A stretch of 64,000 nt of DNA from Streptomyces flaveolus (GTDB taxonomy: Bacteria; Actinomycetota; Actinomycetes; Streptomycetales; Streptomycetaceae), in NCBI RefSeq assembly GCF_014648815.1, contig NZ_BMRV01000007.1, forward strand, positions 332,732 through 396,731, in the 5' to 3' direction. This document shows, in pieces, positions 40,233 through 49,023 of this stretch. Every line of letters starts with the position of its first letter. Position 1 is the first letter of the stretch. The translations under genes and the position numbers were made by a program. A model generated the notes under the pieces. That model saw nothing but the letters and a program-made list of their open reading frames with translations, had not been told where the DNA came from and searched no databases.

Positions 40233-40952
40233 ATGATCGTTCTCCTCGGTGTGGTCGTGGTGATCCTCGGATTCGTCACGCGCCGCAATCCCGTCCTCGT
40301 GGTGGGCGTCGCCGGAATCGTCACCGGACTGCTCGGCAAGATGAACCCGCTCGAGGTCCTCGCGGCCTTCGGCCGGTCCTTCGCCGACAGCCGCTCGGTC
40401 ACCGTCTACGCCATCGTGCTCCCCGTGATCGGGCTGCTCGAGCGCTACGGCCTGCGCGAGCAGGCCCGCCGTCTCATCGGCCGCCTGGGCAGGCTCAGCG
40501 CCGGCCGGTTCCTCACCGTCTACCTGCTGGTCCGGCAGGTCACCGCGGCCTTCGGCCTGAACAGCATCGGCGGCCCGGCACAGACCGTGCGGCCGCTCGT
40601 GGCGCCCATGGCCGAGGCCGCCGCCGAGCGCACGACGGGAGCCGGACTGCCCGACCGCCTGCGGGAGAAGGTGCGCTCCTACTCCGCGTCGGCCGACACC
40701 GTGGGCGTCTTCTTCGGCGAGGACTGTTTCATCGCGATCGGCTCCATCCTGCTGATCACCGGGTTCGTGAACTCCACCTACCACCAGGACATCGAACCGA
40801 CCCAGCTGGCCCTGTGGGCGATCCCGCTCGCCGTCTGCGCCTTCGTCATCCACGGCGCCCGCCTGCTGCTCATGGACAGGCAGCTGGAGCGCGAGATGGC
40901 GCTCGCCGCCGCCGAGCACGACCTGCCGCTACCCGAGGGGGCCGAGAAGTGA
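40233..40952 (+). CDS. DUF969 family membrane protein
   Basis: A 239-residue protein with about five membrane helices (MIVLLGVVVVILGFVT; NPVLVVGVAGIVTGLLG; VTVYAIVLPVIGLLERYG) and a conserved polar block AAFGLNSIGGPAQTVRPLVAPM. This is DUF969, normally paired with DUF979 and pyroglutamyl peptidase. The pair probably forms a two-subunit permease; pyroglutamate or pyroglutamyl peptides are the likely cargo, inferred only from gene neighbourhood. First gene of the operon; GAAGAAGG precedes the ATG. Confidence 0.88.
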   Translation: MIVLLGVVVVILGFVTRRNPVLVVGVAGIVTGLLGKMNPLEVLAAFGRSFADSRSVTVYAIVLPVIGLLERYGLREQARRLIGRLGRLSAGRFLTVYLLVRQVTAAFGLNSIGGPAQTVRPLVAPMAEAAAERTTGAGLPDRLREKVRSYSASADTVGVFFGEDCFIAIGSILLITGFVNSTYHQDIEPTQLALWAIPLAVCAFVIHGARLLLMDRQLEREMALAAAEHDLPLPEGAEK

Positions 40953-41923
40953 TCAAGGTCGAATGGCTGTACTGGCTGATAGGCCTCGTCTTCGTCGTCA
41001 TGGCCGTGCAGATGGCCACCGACCGCAGCAACCCCAAGCGGTGGACGTCCGCCGCCTTCTGGGGCCTGCTCGGACTCACCTTTCCCTACGGCACCGGCGT
41101 CGCCAACGCCACCGCGGACAACGGCGGCTGGACCCTGCCCGCCGAACCGCTCGGCGTCGCGGTCCTCACCCTGATCGTGCTCGCCGGGTTCAACTTTCTC
41201 GGCAAGGGCGTCCCGGTCACCACCACCGGCGAACAGCGTGAGGCCTCCGCGGCCCGGCTCGGCAGCAAGATCTTCATCCCCGCCCTGACGATCCCCCTGG
41301 TCGCCATCGTCTGTGCCTCCGTGCTGGACGAGTCCGGCCTGTTCGAGACGGGCAAGGCCACGCTCCTCGGACTCGGCCTCGGCTGCGTCGCCGCGCTGGT
41401 CGTCGGCATGATCGTCACCGGCGAGAAGAAGGTCTCGGTCCCGATCCACTCCGGCCGCTCCATGCTGGAGGCCATGGGCTCCGCCCTGCTGCTGCCCCAG
41501 CTGCTGGCCGTGCTCGGTTCGATCTTCGCCGCGGCGGGAGTCGGCGACCAGGTCGGCGACCTGGTGAACAAGGTCCTGCCCGACGACTCCAAGAACCTCG
41601 CGGTGATCGCGTACTGCGTCGGCATGTTCCTGTTCACCGTCATCATGGGCAACGCCTTCGCCGCCTTCCCGGTGATGACCGCGGCGATCGGCTGGCCGGT
41701 GCTCATCCAGCAGATGCACGGCAACGAACCCGCGGTCCTCGCGATCGGCATGCTGGCCGGCTTCGCCGGCACGCTCTGCACGCCGATGGCCGCCAACTTC
41801 AACATCGTCCCGGCCACCCTGCTCGAACTGAAGGACCAGTACGGACCGATCAAGGCCCAGCTGCCCACGGGACTCGCGCTCCTCGTCTGCTGCACCGTGA
41901 TCATGGCGGTCTTCGCCTTCTGA
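40949..41923 (+). CDS. DUF979 family membrane protein
   Basis: A 324-residue protein with nine to ten membrane helices. Recognisable parts are YWLIGLVFVVMAVQMATDR, GKGVPVTTTGEQREASAARLG, FIPALTIPLVAIVCASVLDE and MGNAFAAFPVMTAAIGWP. This is DUF979, the second subunit of the putative DUF969/DUF979 permease. The GTG start overlaps the DUF969 stop (GTGA), giving translational coupling. Confidence 0.88.
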   Translation: MIKVEWLYWLIGLVFVVMAVQMATDRSNPKRWTSAAFWGLLGLTFPYGTGVANATADNGGWTLPAEPLGVAVLTLIVLAGFNFLGKGVPVTTTGEQREASAARLGSKIFIPALTIPLVAIVCASVLDESGLFETGKATLLGLGLGCVAALVVGMIVTGEKKVSVPIHSGRSMLEAMGSALLLPQLLAVLGSIFAAAGVGDQVGDLVNKVLPDDSKNLAVIAYCVGMFLFTVIMGNAFAAFPVMTAAIGWPVLIQQMHGNEPAVLAIGMLAGFAGTLCTPMAANFNIVPATLLELKDQYGPIKAQLPTGLALLVCCTVIMAVFAF

Positions 41924-41973
41924 GCCGCCCGCCCGTCACCGTGCCGCCCGCCCCGTCACCGTAAGGAAGTGCC

Positions 41974-42624
41974 TTGACCCGCGTCCTCATCACCGGCTTC
42001 GCCCCCTTCGGCGGCGAGCGCGTGAACCCGTCCTGGCAGGCGGCGTCCCTGGTGGCCGCCGAACCGCCCGCCGGGCTCTCGGTCACCGCCGCCGAACTGC
42101 CCTGCGTGTTCGGCGACTCCCTCGACGCCCTGCGTGACGCCGTCCGCGCGACCGCCCCCGACCTGGTGCTCTGCCTGGGGCAGGCGGGCGGGCGCCCCGG
42201 CGTGACCGTCGAGCGCGTCGGCATCAACGTCGACGACGCGCGCATCCCCGACAACGCGGGCCGGCAGCCCATCGACGAACCGGTGGTCCCGGGCGGCCCC
42301 GCCGCCTACTTCGCCACCCTCCCCGTCAAGGCCTGCGTCGCCGCGATGCGCGAGGCCGGAGTCCCCGCCGCCCTCTCCAACACCGCCGGAACCTTCGTGT
42401 GCAACCACGTCGCCTACGGCCTCGGTCACCTCATCGCCACGGAGTTCCCGCACGTCCGGGGCGGGTTCGCCCACGTCCCCTGGGCGCCGGAGCAGGTCCC
42501 CGACGGCCAGGCGCCGTCCCTGCCGCCCGCCACCGTCGCCCACGGCCTGCGCGCCCTGCTGGCCACCGCCGCCCGCACGCCGGCCGAACAGGACCTGAAA
42601 GTCACCGAGGGAGCCACCCACTGA
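41974..42624 (+). CDS. pcp: Pyroglutamyl-peptidase I
   Basis: A 216-residue cysteine peptidase that removes N-terminal pyroglutamate from peptides. It opens VLITGFAPFGGERVNPSW; the catalytic Glu region is GLxxGR-like (LCLGQAGGRPGVTVERVGIN), Cys is in NTAGTFVCNHVAYG (about residue 142) and His in GGFAHVPWAPEQ (about 166). The TTG start is supported by AAGGAAG 5 nt upstream. The product, pyroglutamate, is the substrate of PxpABC encoded divergently. Confidence 0.94.
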   Translation: MTRVLITGFAPFGGERVNPSWQAASLVAAEPPAGLSVTAAELPCVFGDSLDALRDAVRATAPDLVLCLGQAGGRPGVTVERVGINVDDARIPDNAGRQPIDEPVVPGGPAAYFATLPVKACVAAMREAGVPAALSNTAGTFVCNHVAYGLGHLIATEFPHVRGGFAHVPWAPEQVPDGQAPSLPPATVAHGLRALLATAARTPAEQDLKVTEGATH

Positions 42625-43637
42625 TGCCGCTCAGCACCCACGCCGCCCCCTTCGCGCGGCTCGCCCTCGCCAACATCACCCGTGAGTACCCCAACTTCCC
42701 GGCCCACCTGACCCTCTCCGCCGACGAGCGCGTCGAGCCACGGTCCCTGCATCCGGCCTTCTACGGCGCCTACGACTGGCACTCCTCGGTGCACATGCAC
42801 TGGCTGCTCGTCCGTCTGCTGCGCCGCCACGGCGGCACGCCCGCCCTGCCGGACACCGGGACGGCCGTCGACGTACTCGACCGGCACCTGACCGCCGGAA
42901 ACCTCGGCGTCGAGGCCGCCTACCTCCGCGACCACCCCTCCTTCGAGCGGCCCTACGGCTGGGCCTGGCTGCTCGCGCTCGCCGCCGAGTGCCGCGCGTA
43001 CCGGGGCCCGGAGGGCGCCCGCTGGACCCGGGCTCTGGAACCGGCCGTCGCCGTCGTCGACCGGCTGCTGGCCGACTGGCTGCCGAAGGCCACCTATCCC
43101 GTACGCCACGGCAACCACCCCAACAGCGCCTTCGCGCTGGGCCTCGCACTCGACTCGGGAGAGCTGTCGGCGATGACCGACCGGGCCGTACGGGGACGTC
43201 TGCTGTCCTGGTTCGCCGACGACCACGACGCGCCCGCGCACTGGGAGCCCTCGGGACAGGACTTCCTGTCCCCGGCCTTGAGCGAGGCCGACGCGGTGCG
43301 CCGGGTGCTCCCGGAGGACGAGTTCACACCGTGGCTCGACCGTTTCCTGCCCGCGCTCGGCTCCGGTGCCCCCTGTCCGCTGCTGGACGTCCCGGTCGTC
43401 TCCGATCACGCCGACCCGCAGATCGGCCACCTGCTCGGCCTGACCCTCAGCAGGGCGGCCGCGCTGCGCTCCCTCGCGCAGGCCCTGCCCGACGGACCGG
43501 TCCGCGGCCGTCTGGGCGCGGCGGCCGGGGCGCACCTCGCGGCGGGCCTGCCGGCCGTGGAGCGCGGCGACTTCACCACCGACCACTGGCTGGCGACCTT
43601 CGCGACGCTGGCCCTGGACCCCGTCACCCGCCGCTGA
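42624..43637 (+). CDS. DUF2891 family protein
   Basis: A 337-residue soluble protein: ANITREYPNFPAHLTLSADE, HPAFYGAYDWHSSVHMHWLL, NPPGWAW-like ERPYGWAWLLALAAE, VRHGNHPNSAFALGLAL, PSGQDFLSPALSEADAVRRV. The WHSSVHxHW and GxHPNSAF blocks are the DUF2891 signature. The repetitive helical character suggests an (alpha/alpha) barrel as in glycosidases or epimerases. Its TGATG overlap with pcp ties it to pyroglutamyl-peptide use; its reaction is unknown. Confidence 0.88.
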   Translation: MPLSTHAAPFARLALANITREYPNFPAHLTLSADERVEPRSLHPAFYGAYDWHSSVHMHWLLVRLLRRHGGTPALPDTGTAVDVLDRHLTAGNLGVEAAYLRDHPSFERPYGWAWLLALAAECRAYRGPEGARWTRALEPAVAVVDRLLADWLPKATYPVRHGNHPNSAFALGLALDSGELSAMTDRAVRGRLLSWFADDHDAPAHWEPSGQDFLSPALSEADAVRRVLPEDEFTPWLDRFLPALGSGAPCPLLDVPVVSDHADPQIGHLLGLTLSRAAALRSLAQALPDGPVRGRLGAAAGAHLAAGLPAVERGDFTTDHWLATFATLALDPVTRR

Positions 43638-43759
43638 CACCCGGCCCGCCCCGGGCGGCCGGCGGCGATGCGCGAATCCAGCGGATTCACGCGATGTGCT
43701 CGACCCGTCCCCCTTGGCACGGTGTGCACCAGACACACTGACCGAAAAGGGCGGAGACC

Positions 43760-44698
43760 ATGCTGCCGGATTCATCCCCACCGGAACCGCTCGCGCGGCC
43801 GTCGGGCACCGTTCGCACCACGGCCCGGCTGGGCTGTCTGAGGGTCGTCACGGCGGTCGGCGATCCCTCGCCGGGGCCGTGGGCCGCACGGCTGATCGCC
43901 CCGGGGGACGACGAGTACCTGGTCGTCATGCTCCTGGACGGCGGTGACGCCGACGTCGAGCAGGACGGCCGTGAGATCCACCTGCGTCCGGGCGAGGTCG
44001 TCTTCTGCGACGCCGCGCGTCCGAGCCGGATCACGTTCCACCAGCCGTTCCGGTGGACGTCCCTCGTCCTGCCGCGCCGGCTCATGGGTCTGCGGGAGGC
44101 CGACCTGCGACGGCTCACGGCGACCGCCATCGGCCCGGACACCCTGCTCGGTTCGCTGCTGCCGCCCCTGCTCGGCCGGCTCGCGGACACGACCGCGGTC
44201 TGCCCGGCGGGCACGGGCGAGGTGTTGGCCCGCAGCATCGTCGACCTGCTGACGGTCCTGATCGAGGAGCGAGCGGCGGGGGAGGCGGCCGAGGCGCCGA
44301 CAGCGGCCCAGGTGTGGCTGACGCGCATCCGGGACCACATCGACCGGCACCTCGCCGACCCCACTCTGTCACCGGAGGCCGTCGCCGCCGCTCACCACAT
44401 CTCCGTGCGCTACCTGCACCGGCTCTTCCAGGCCGAGGACACCACCGTCGGACGGTGGATCCAGCGCCGCCGGCTGGAGGAGTGCCGGCGCGAGCTGGCC
44501 CGCCGGGACGCGGCGGACCGGACCGTCGCCGCGGTGGCCCGCCGGTGGGGGTTCACCAACCCCACCCACTTCAGCCGGGTCTTCCGGGCCGCCTACGGAA
44601 TGTCCCCCGGCGAGTGGCGTGACTCCGTGCTGCCGAAGCCCCGTACGGCTGCCCCGGTACGGCGCGGGCGCGTGGTGCCTCGGGCCGCGGCGGCCTGA
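43760..44698 (+). CDS. AraC family transcriptional regulator (AraC_binding_2 type)
   Basis: A 312-residue regulator. The N-terminal sensor (about residues 25-180) contains DDEYLVVMLLDGGDADVEQD, LRPGEVVFCDAARP and SLVLPRRLM; this matches the FeaR/AraC_binding_2 domain. The C-terminal double helix-turn-helix (about 195-295) shows IDRHLADPTLSPEAVAAAHH, RYLHRLFQ and WGFTNPTHFSRVFRAAYGMS. GGCGGAGA precedes the ATG. Its target is not evident; the neighbours belong to other systems. Confidence 0.9.
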   Translation: MLPDSSPPEPLARPSGTVRTTARLGCLRVVTAVGDPSPGPWAARLIAPGDDEYLVVMLLDGGDADVEQDGREIHLRPGEVVFCDAARPSRITFHQPFRWTSLVLPRRLMGLREADLRRLTATAIGPDTLLGSLLPPLLGRLADTTAVCPAGTGEVLARSIVDLLTVLIEERAAGEAAEAPTAAQVWLTRIRDHIDRHLADPTLSPEAVAAAHHISVRYLHRLFQAEDTTVGRWIQRRRLEECRRELARRDAADRTVAAVARRWGFTNPTHFSRVFRAAYGMSPGEWRDSVLPKPRTAAPVRRGRVVPRAAAA

Positions 44699-44763
44699 GG
44701 CCGGCAGGTTCGCGGCGAGGAGCCTGTCCCCCCAGGTGTTCGCCCAGGTCAGTACCATGGTGG

Positions 44764-45135
44764 GTGCCCGGCACGTCGTCCGTACCTGCCGGAACCGCCC
44801 CGACGCACCGGCAGTCGACGCCGTCGCTCGGTTTCGCCGCGTCCGGCGCACACGCGGCGGCGGCACGGGTGCTGCGGGACCGGGGCGCCGCGGACGCGGG
44901 CGGCCCTCGAGCGGTGATCAGGCAGCGGCCCGTCCAGGGATGGGAGGCGCTCACCGCCTCCGAGAAGAAGGTCGCCCGCCTCATCGCCGAGGGCCACACC
45001 AACCGGTCGGCCGCCGACCGGCTCGTCGTCTCCCCGCACACCATCAACACACACCTGACCTCCGCCTTCCGCAAGCTGTCGGTCGACTCCCGGGTCCAAC
45101 TCGCCCATGTCGTCATGGCCTTGCGCGAGGACTGA
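44764..45135 (+). CDS. LuxR-type helix-turn-helix protein, probably the remnant of a larger regulator
   Basis: A 123-residue frame whose second half is a clean LuxR C-terminal DNA-binding domain: GWEALTASEKKVARLIAEGH, TNRSAADRLVVSPHTINTHL, FRKLSVDSRVQLAHVVM. The preceding ARVLRDRGA…RQRPVQGW resembles the linker just before this domain in LAL (large ATP-binding LuxR) regulators, but no ATPase or TPR portion lies upstream; only 65 bp separate it from the AraC gene. The GTG start is poorly supported. It is either a stand-alone HTH or a truncated leftover. Confidence 0.6.
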   Translation: MPGTSSVPAGTAPTHRQSTPSLGFAASGAHAAAARVLRDRGAADAGGPRAVIRQRPVQGWEALTASEKKVARLIAEGHTNRSAADRLVVSPHTINTHLTSAFRKLSVDSRVQLAHVVMALRED

Positions 45136-45328
45136 ACGGAGCGCCTGGTACGTTCACGCGATGCCCGCCCGCACCGCCGGACGGGAGCATGCCCGTTGTT
45201 CACAGGGCGGTCACACACACCTCCCTCGCGGCGTCTACGCTGACCGAGCCGTCACGGAGGGCCCGAAACCACTCGTCACCTCCCGGGACCGGCAATCGGG
45301 ACATGCACGTCACGCGGGAGCAAGCACC

Positions 45329-46579
45329 ATGACCTCACCTGCCGGACCGGCGGCACGGCGTATCGCCGGCCTCTTCGGAACCGTCGCCCTGCTGCTGGCC
45401 GCCACCGGCTGCGGCCCCACGCCCGGCACGGCGGCCGCCGGGGGCGAGGTCACCTCCATCACCGCGCTCGACTACTACACCGACGACACCGAACACGCGC
45501 AGTGGAGCGGATGGCTCGACGCCTGCGGCAAGGCCGCCGGGGTGAAGGTCGAGCACACGAGCGTTCCCGGTCCGTCGCTCGTCCCGACGGTGCTGCGGCG
45601 GGCGTCGTCGCGGACCCTGCCCGACCTGCTGATGCTGGACAACGCCGACCTGCAGCAGATCGCGGAGACCGGGGCGCTGACGCCGCTGGACCGGTACGGC
45701 ATCGACTTCGACGGCTTCGGCGAGGCGATCCTGTCGGCTGGCACCTACGACGGGAAGGTGTACGGGCTGGCGCCGACCGTCAGCACGGTCGTCCTCTTCT
45801 ACGACAAGGACGCCCTGTCCGAGGCCGGCGTGGCGGTGCCCGGGACCTGGGACGAGCTGAAGGCGGCGGCCGCCGAACTGACCCGCCCGGGCCGGTACGG
45901 CATGGCGGTCGACGCCGACGCCACCTTCGAGGCCGCCTGGCAGTTCCTGCCCTTCCTGTGGTCCAACGGCGGGGACGAGCGGCGGCTGGACTCCCCGCAG
46001 GCCGGACAGGCACTGCGGCTGTGGGCCGACCTGGTCGAGAGCGGCTCCATGTCGAAGTCCGTGCTGAACTGGAACCAGGCCGACCTCCACGACCAGTTCG
46101 TCGCCGGCCGGACGGCGATGATGATCAACGGGCCCTGGCGGATCCCCGCCATGAACAAGACCGAGGGCCTGAACTGGGGGATGGCGCCGGTTCCCGTCCC
46201 GAGGGCGGGCCAGTCTCCGGTCACACCGATCGGCGGTGAGGTGTGGACCGTTCCCGAGAGCGCGTCCACCGCCCGGCAGGAGAAGGCCGCGCAGGTGCTC
46301 GCGTGCCTGAACGACTCACGGACCATGCTGGACCAGGCCGAGCAGCGGTACACCGTGCCCTCGCGCCCCGCGGTGGCCGCCCGGTACGCCGACCGGGTCC
46401 CCTCGATGTCGGCCTTCGTCGAGAGCGTCCAGGGAGCCCGCTCCCGGACCAGCCGGCTCGGCGTGGACTGGCCCGACGCGGCGACCGGGATCTACACGGC
46501 GATCCAGTCCGCGCTGACGGGTGAGCAGACACCGGAGGAGGCGCTGGGCCGGGCGCAGCGGACCGCGACCGGTTCCTGA
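45329..46579 (+). CDS. Extracellular solute-binding lipoprotein (carbohydrate ABC type)
   Basis: A 416-residue lipoprotein: twin-arginine-like N-terminus, hydrophobic helix and lipobox LAATGC (Cys about 28). The mature part is a group 1 (maltose-type) binding protein with LPDLLMLDNADLQQIAETGALTPLD, GLAPTVSTVVLFYDKDAL, AGVAVPGTWDELKAAAAEL and NGPWRIPAMN. Such proteins deliver sugars to CUT1 permeases, but no permease genes flank it. GGGAG lies 8 nt before the ATG. Confidence 0.9.
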   Translation: MTSPAGPAARRIAGLFGTVALLLAATGCGPTPGTAAAGGEVTSITALDYYTDDTEHAQWSGWLDACGKAAGVKVEHTSVPGPSLVPTVLRRASSRTLPDLLMLDNADLQQIAETGALTPLDRYGIDFDGFGEAILSAGTYDGKVYGLAPTVSTVVLFYDKDALSEAGVAVPGTWDELKAAAAELTRPGRYGMAVDADATFEAAWQFLPFLWSNGGDERRLDSPQAGQALRLWADLVESGSMSKSVLNWNQADLHDQFVAGRTAMMINGPWRIPAMNKTEGLNWGMAPVPVPRAGQSPVTPIGGEVWTVPESASTARQEKAAQVLACLNDSRTMLDQAEQRYTVPSRPAVAARYADRVPSMSAFVESVQGARSRTSRLGVDWPDAATGIYTAIQSALTGEQTPEEALGRAQRTATGS

Positions 46580-46598
46580 CGCCGGCCCCCTGCGCACG

Positions 46599-47171
46599 TC
46601 AGGCCCGTACGAGGGGCGTGTCGACCAGATGCTCGGCCAGGAACCACGCCTGCAGTTCGCCGGTGCGGATCACCTGGGAGACCAGGAGGTCGTTGGTGCC
46701 GTCGTCGCCCAGCTCGGCGGTCCGGGACGCCGCGTCGTGGGCCTGGGTCAGGATGGTCTCGTGGGCCTGGAGCAGGCGGGAGAGCATGGCCGGGACCTCC
46801 TCCACACCGTCCGGCGGACGCGGGATCGAGGTGATCTCCGCGACGTGCCGGGGGTCTCCCACCGCGACCCCGCCCAGCGTCTGGACCCGCTCCGCGACGG
46901 TGTCGACGAGTTCCAGCTGCTCCCCGGCGTGCTTGTCGAGGAGGAGATGCAGCTGGTAGAAGGTCGCGCCGCGCAGGAGCCAGTGGTGCTTCTTGTACAG
47001 GCCGTAGAGGATCTGGGTGTCGGCCAGGACCTTGTTCAGCCGCTGGCAGGAGTACATGCGGGCGTCGTACGACAGTCCGAGGGGGAACTGCTTGACGGTG
47101 CCGAACTCCTGGATGACCGCGCCCTTCTGGTGCAGCCACGGCTGGCTGCTCGGGGGCTTGCTGGTGGTCAT
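46599..47171 (-). CDS. Dps-like ferritin-family protein
   Basis: A 190-residue helical protein. The segment KKHHWLLRGATFYQLHLLLD followed by LELVDTVAERVQTLGG carries the Dps ferroxidase positions (His in helix 1, Asp/Glu in the DxxAERV helix). Dps proteins form dodecamers that oxidise and store iron and may coat DNA in starvation. The canonical WHVxG is replaced by HHWLLRG, and the sequence before it (KQFPLGLSYDARMYSCQRLN) is longer than usual. GGAGG lies 5 nt before the ATG. Convergent with the binding-protein gene. Confidence 0.82.
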   Translation of the reverse strand: MTTSKPPSSQPWLHQKGAVIQEFGTVKQFPLGLSYDARMYSCQRLNKVLADTQILYGLYKKHHWLLRGATFYQLHLLLDKHAGEQLELVDTVAERVQTLGGVAVGDPRHVAEITSIPRPPDGVEEVPAMLSRLLQAHETILTQAHDAASRTAELGDDGTNDLLVSQVIRTGELQAWFLAEHLVDTPLVRA

Positions 47172-47407
47172 GGCCGCCTCCTGCGGTGCTGTGCCCTACG
47201 TTCCCGAGGGACGTCAGGCGCGGGAAGCGGCGGGCGGTTGTCCGGCAGCGCACACGGCCGTGTGCGTGAGCGCACCGCGTGCCGCCGTGCTCGCCGGCGG
47301 TGCGCTCCGGGAACGGCGGCCGTGCGCCGGGAGGCACACGCCGGGTCCTGCCCGGGCCTAGCCTCGCGGTCGGACGTCCGCACCGGCCGGGACCGACCGT
47401 CGGCCTG

Positions 47408-47890
47408 TCAGCGTTCCCTCCGCACCGGGTGCCTGCTCATGACGGAGACCCGGTTGAAGGCGTTGATGGTGACCGCCACCCAGATCACCGCCGAGATCTG
47501 GTCGTCGGTGAGCACCTCGCGGGCGGCCGTCGCGGCGGCGTCGCGCGCGGCGGTGTCGGCCGGCCGGGTCGTCGCCTCGGCCAGGGCGAGGGCCGCGCGT
47601 TCCACGGGGGTGAACAGCTCGGTCTCCCGCCAGGCGGCCAGCACCCCGAGGCGCTGCGTGGTCTCACCCGCGCGAAGGGCGGCCCGGGTGTGGACGTCCA
47701 GGCAGTACGCGCAGCCGTTGATCTGGGAGACGCGCAGGTTGACCAGTTCCACCAGGAGCCGGTCGAATCCCGCTGCGGCGGCCGCCGCGCGGACCGCCTC
47801 CGACGTGTGCACCAGGGCCTGGTAAGGCTCGGGGCTCTGCTTGTCGATGAAGATCCGTCGGTCCTCGGACATCGGCAGGGGGCTGCTCAA
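47408..47890 (-). CDS. Carboxymuconolactone decarboxylase/AhpD-like peroxidase
   Basis: A 160-residue helical protein of the AhpD-like family with the active site CAYCLDVHTRAALRAGET (CxxCxxxH, about residues 60-67) and ERAALALAEATTRPAD downstream. The motif marks an alkylhydroperoxidase-type thiol enzyme. The TTG start was chosen because AAGGAG is 7 nt upstream; an internal ATG six codons later lacks such a signal. It is divergent from the pirin gene across an A/T-rich gap. Confidence 0.88.
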   Translation of the reverse strand: MSSPLPMSEDRRIFIDKQSPEPYQALVHTSEAVRAAAAAAGFDRLLVELVNLRVSQINGCAYCLDVHTRAALRAGETTQRLGVLAAWRETELFTPVERAALALAEATTRPADTAARDAAATAAREVLTDDQISAVIWVAVTINAFNRVSVMSRHPVRRER

Positions 47891-47987
47891 CCTGGGGCTC
47901 CTTCGGACGCGGCCGGCATGGACGGCATGGGCCACAATGGCGGATAGTTGAATGTGAAAATATCATGATGACGGGAGGTGCTTCTCC

Positions 47988-48968
47988 ATGAGCAATGTCG
48001 AAACAAGCCCCGCGGAAGTCCGCTGTGGAGCGGTGGACGAGGGTGAGGGCCCGGACGCGACACGGGTCGAGGTGCTCACGCCGCGCGACGTGCCGCTGGG
48101 CGGTCCGCGCGCCATGACGGTCCGGCGCACGCTGCCGCAACGGACCCGGACCCTCATCGGCGCGTGGTGCTTCGTCGACCACTACGGTCCCGACGACGTC
48201 GCCCTCACCGGGGGCATGGACGTCGCCCCGCATCCGCACACCGGACTGCAGACGGTGAGCTGGCTGTTCAGCGGCGAGATCGAACACCGGGACAGCCTCG
48301 GCAGCCACGCCCTGGTGCGGCCCGGCGAGCTGAACCTCATGACCGGCGGGCACGGCATCAGCCACTCGGAGGTCTCCACCCCGCGGACCACGGTCCTGCA
48401 CGGCGTACAGCTGTGGGTGGCCCTCCCGGACGAACACCGGCACACCGCACGCGACTTCCGGCACCACGTGCCCGAGCCCGTGCTGACCGACGGCGCCGAG
48501 GTCAGGGTGTTCCTGGGCCGGCTGGCGGGCGCCGTCTCCCCCGTGCCGACCTTCACGCCCCTCCTCGGCGCCGAGATCACCCTCGCACCGCACGCCTCGC
48601 TCGCCCTGACCGTGGACCCCCACTTCGAACACGGCCTCCTCGTGGACCGCGGGGACGTCCGTCTGGCCGGCACCCCGCTGCGCCCGGCGGAACTGGGCTA
48701 CGTGCGTCCCGGCACCGGCACACTGACGCTCCGCAACGAGTCCGACGAGCCGGCGCGCACGGTGCTGCTCGGCGGGACGCCGTTCGACGAGGAGATCATC
48801 ATGTGGTGGAACTTCATCGGCCGGTCGCACGAGGAGATCGTGCGGGCCCGGGAGGACTGGACGAACGGGACGACCCGTTTCGGCGAGGTGCAGGGATACG
48901 ACGGAGCACCACTGCCGGCGCCAGAGCTGCCGAACGCGCCCCTGAAGCCGCGAGGAAAGGCGCGCTGA
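47988..48968 (+). CDS. Pirin family protein
   Basis: A 326-residue bicupin. The metal site is in the N-terminal cupin: HPHTGLQTVSWLF, EIEHRDSLGS, and GHGISHSEVS, giving the three-His/one-Glu pirin set. GTPFDEEIIMWWNFIGRSHEEI near the C-terminus is a strong family marker. Bacterial pirins act as quercetin dioxygenases or redox-sensing modulators. GGGAGG precedes the ATG. Pairing with an AhpD-like peroxidase suggests an oxidative-stress context. Confidence 0.92.
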   Translation: MSNVETSPAEVRCGAVDEGEGPDATRVEVLTPRDVPLGGPRAMTVRRTLPQRTRTLIGAWCFVDHYGPDDVALTGGMDVAPHPHTGLQTVSWLFSGEIEHRDSLGSHALVRPGELNLMTGGHGISHSEVSTPRTTVLHGVQLWVALPDEHRHTARDFRHHVPEPVLTDGAEVRVFLGRLAGAVSPVPTFTPLLGAEITLAPHASLALTVDPHFEHGLLVDRGDVRLAGTPLRPAELGYVRPGTGTLTLRNESDEPARTVLLGGTPFDEEIIMWWNFIGRSHEEIVRAREDWTNGTTRFGEVQGYDGAPLPAPELPNAPLKPRGKAR

Positions 48969-49023
48969 CCTGCGACAACACGCATCGTGTGCCAAGAAGC
49001 CCGGGACCTTGCCGTACTGCGGG

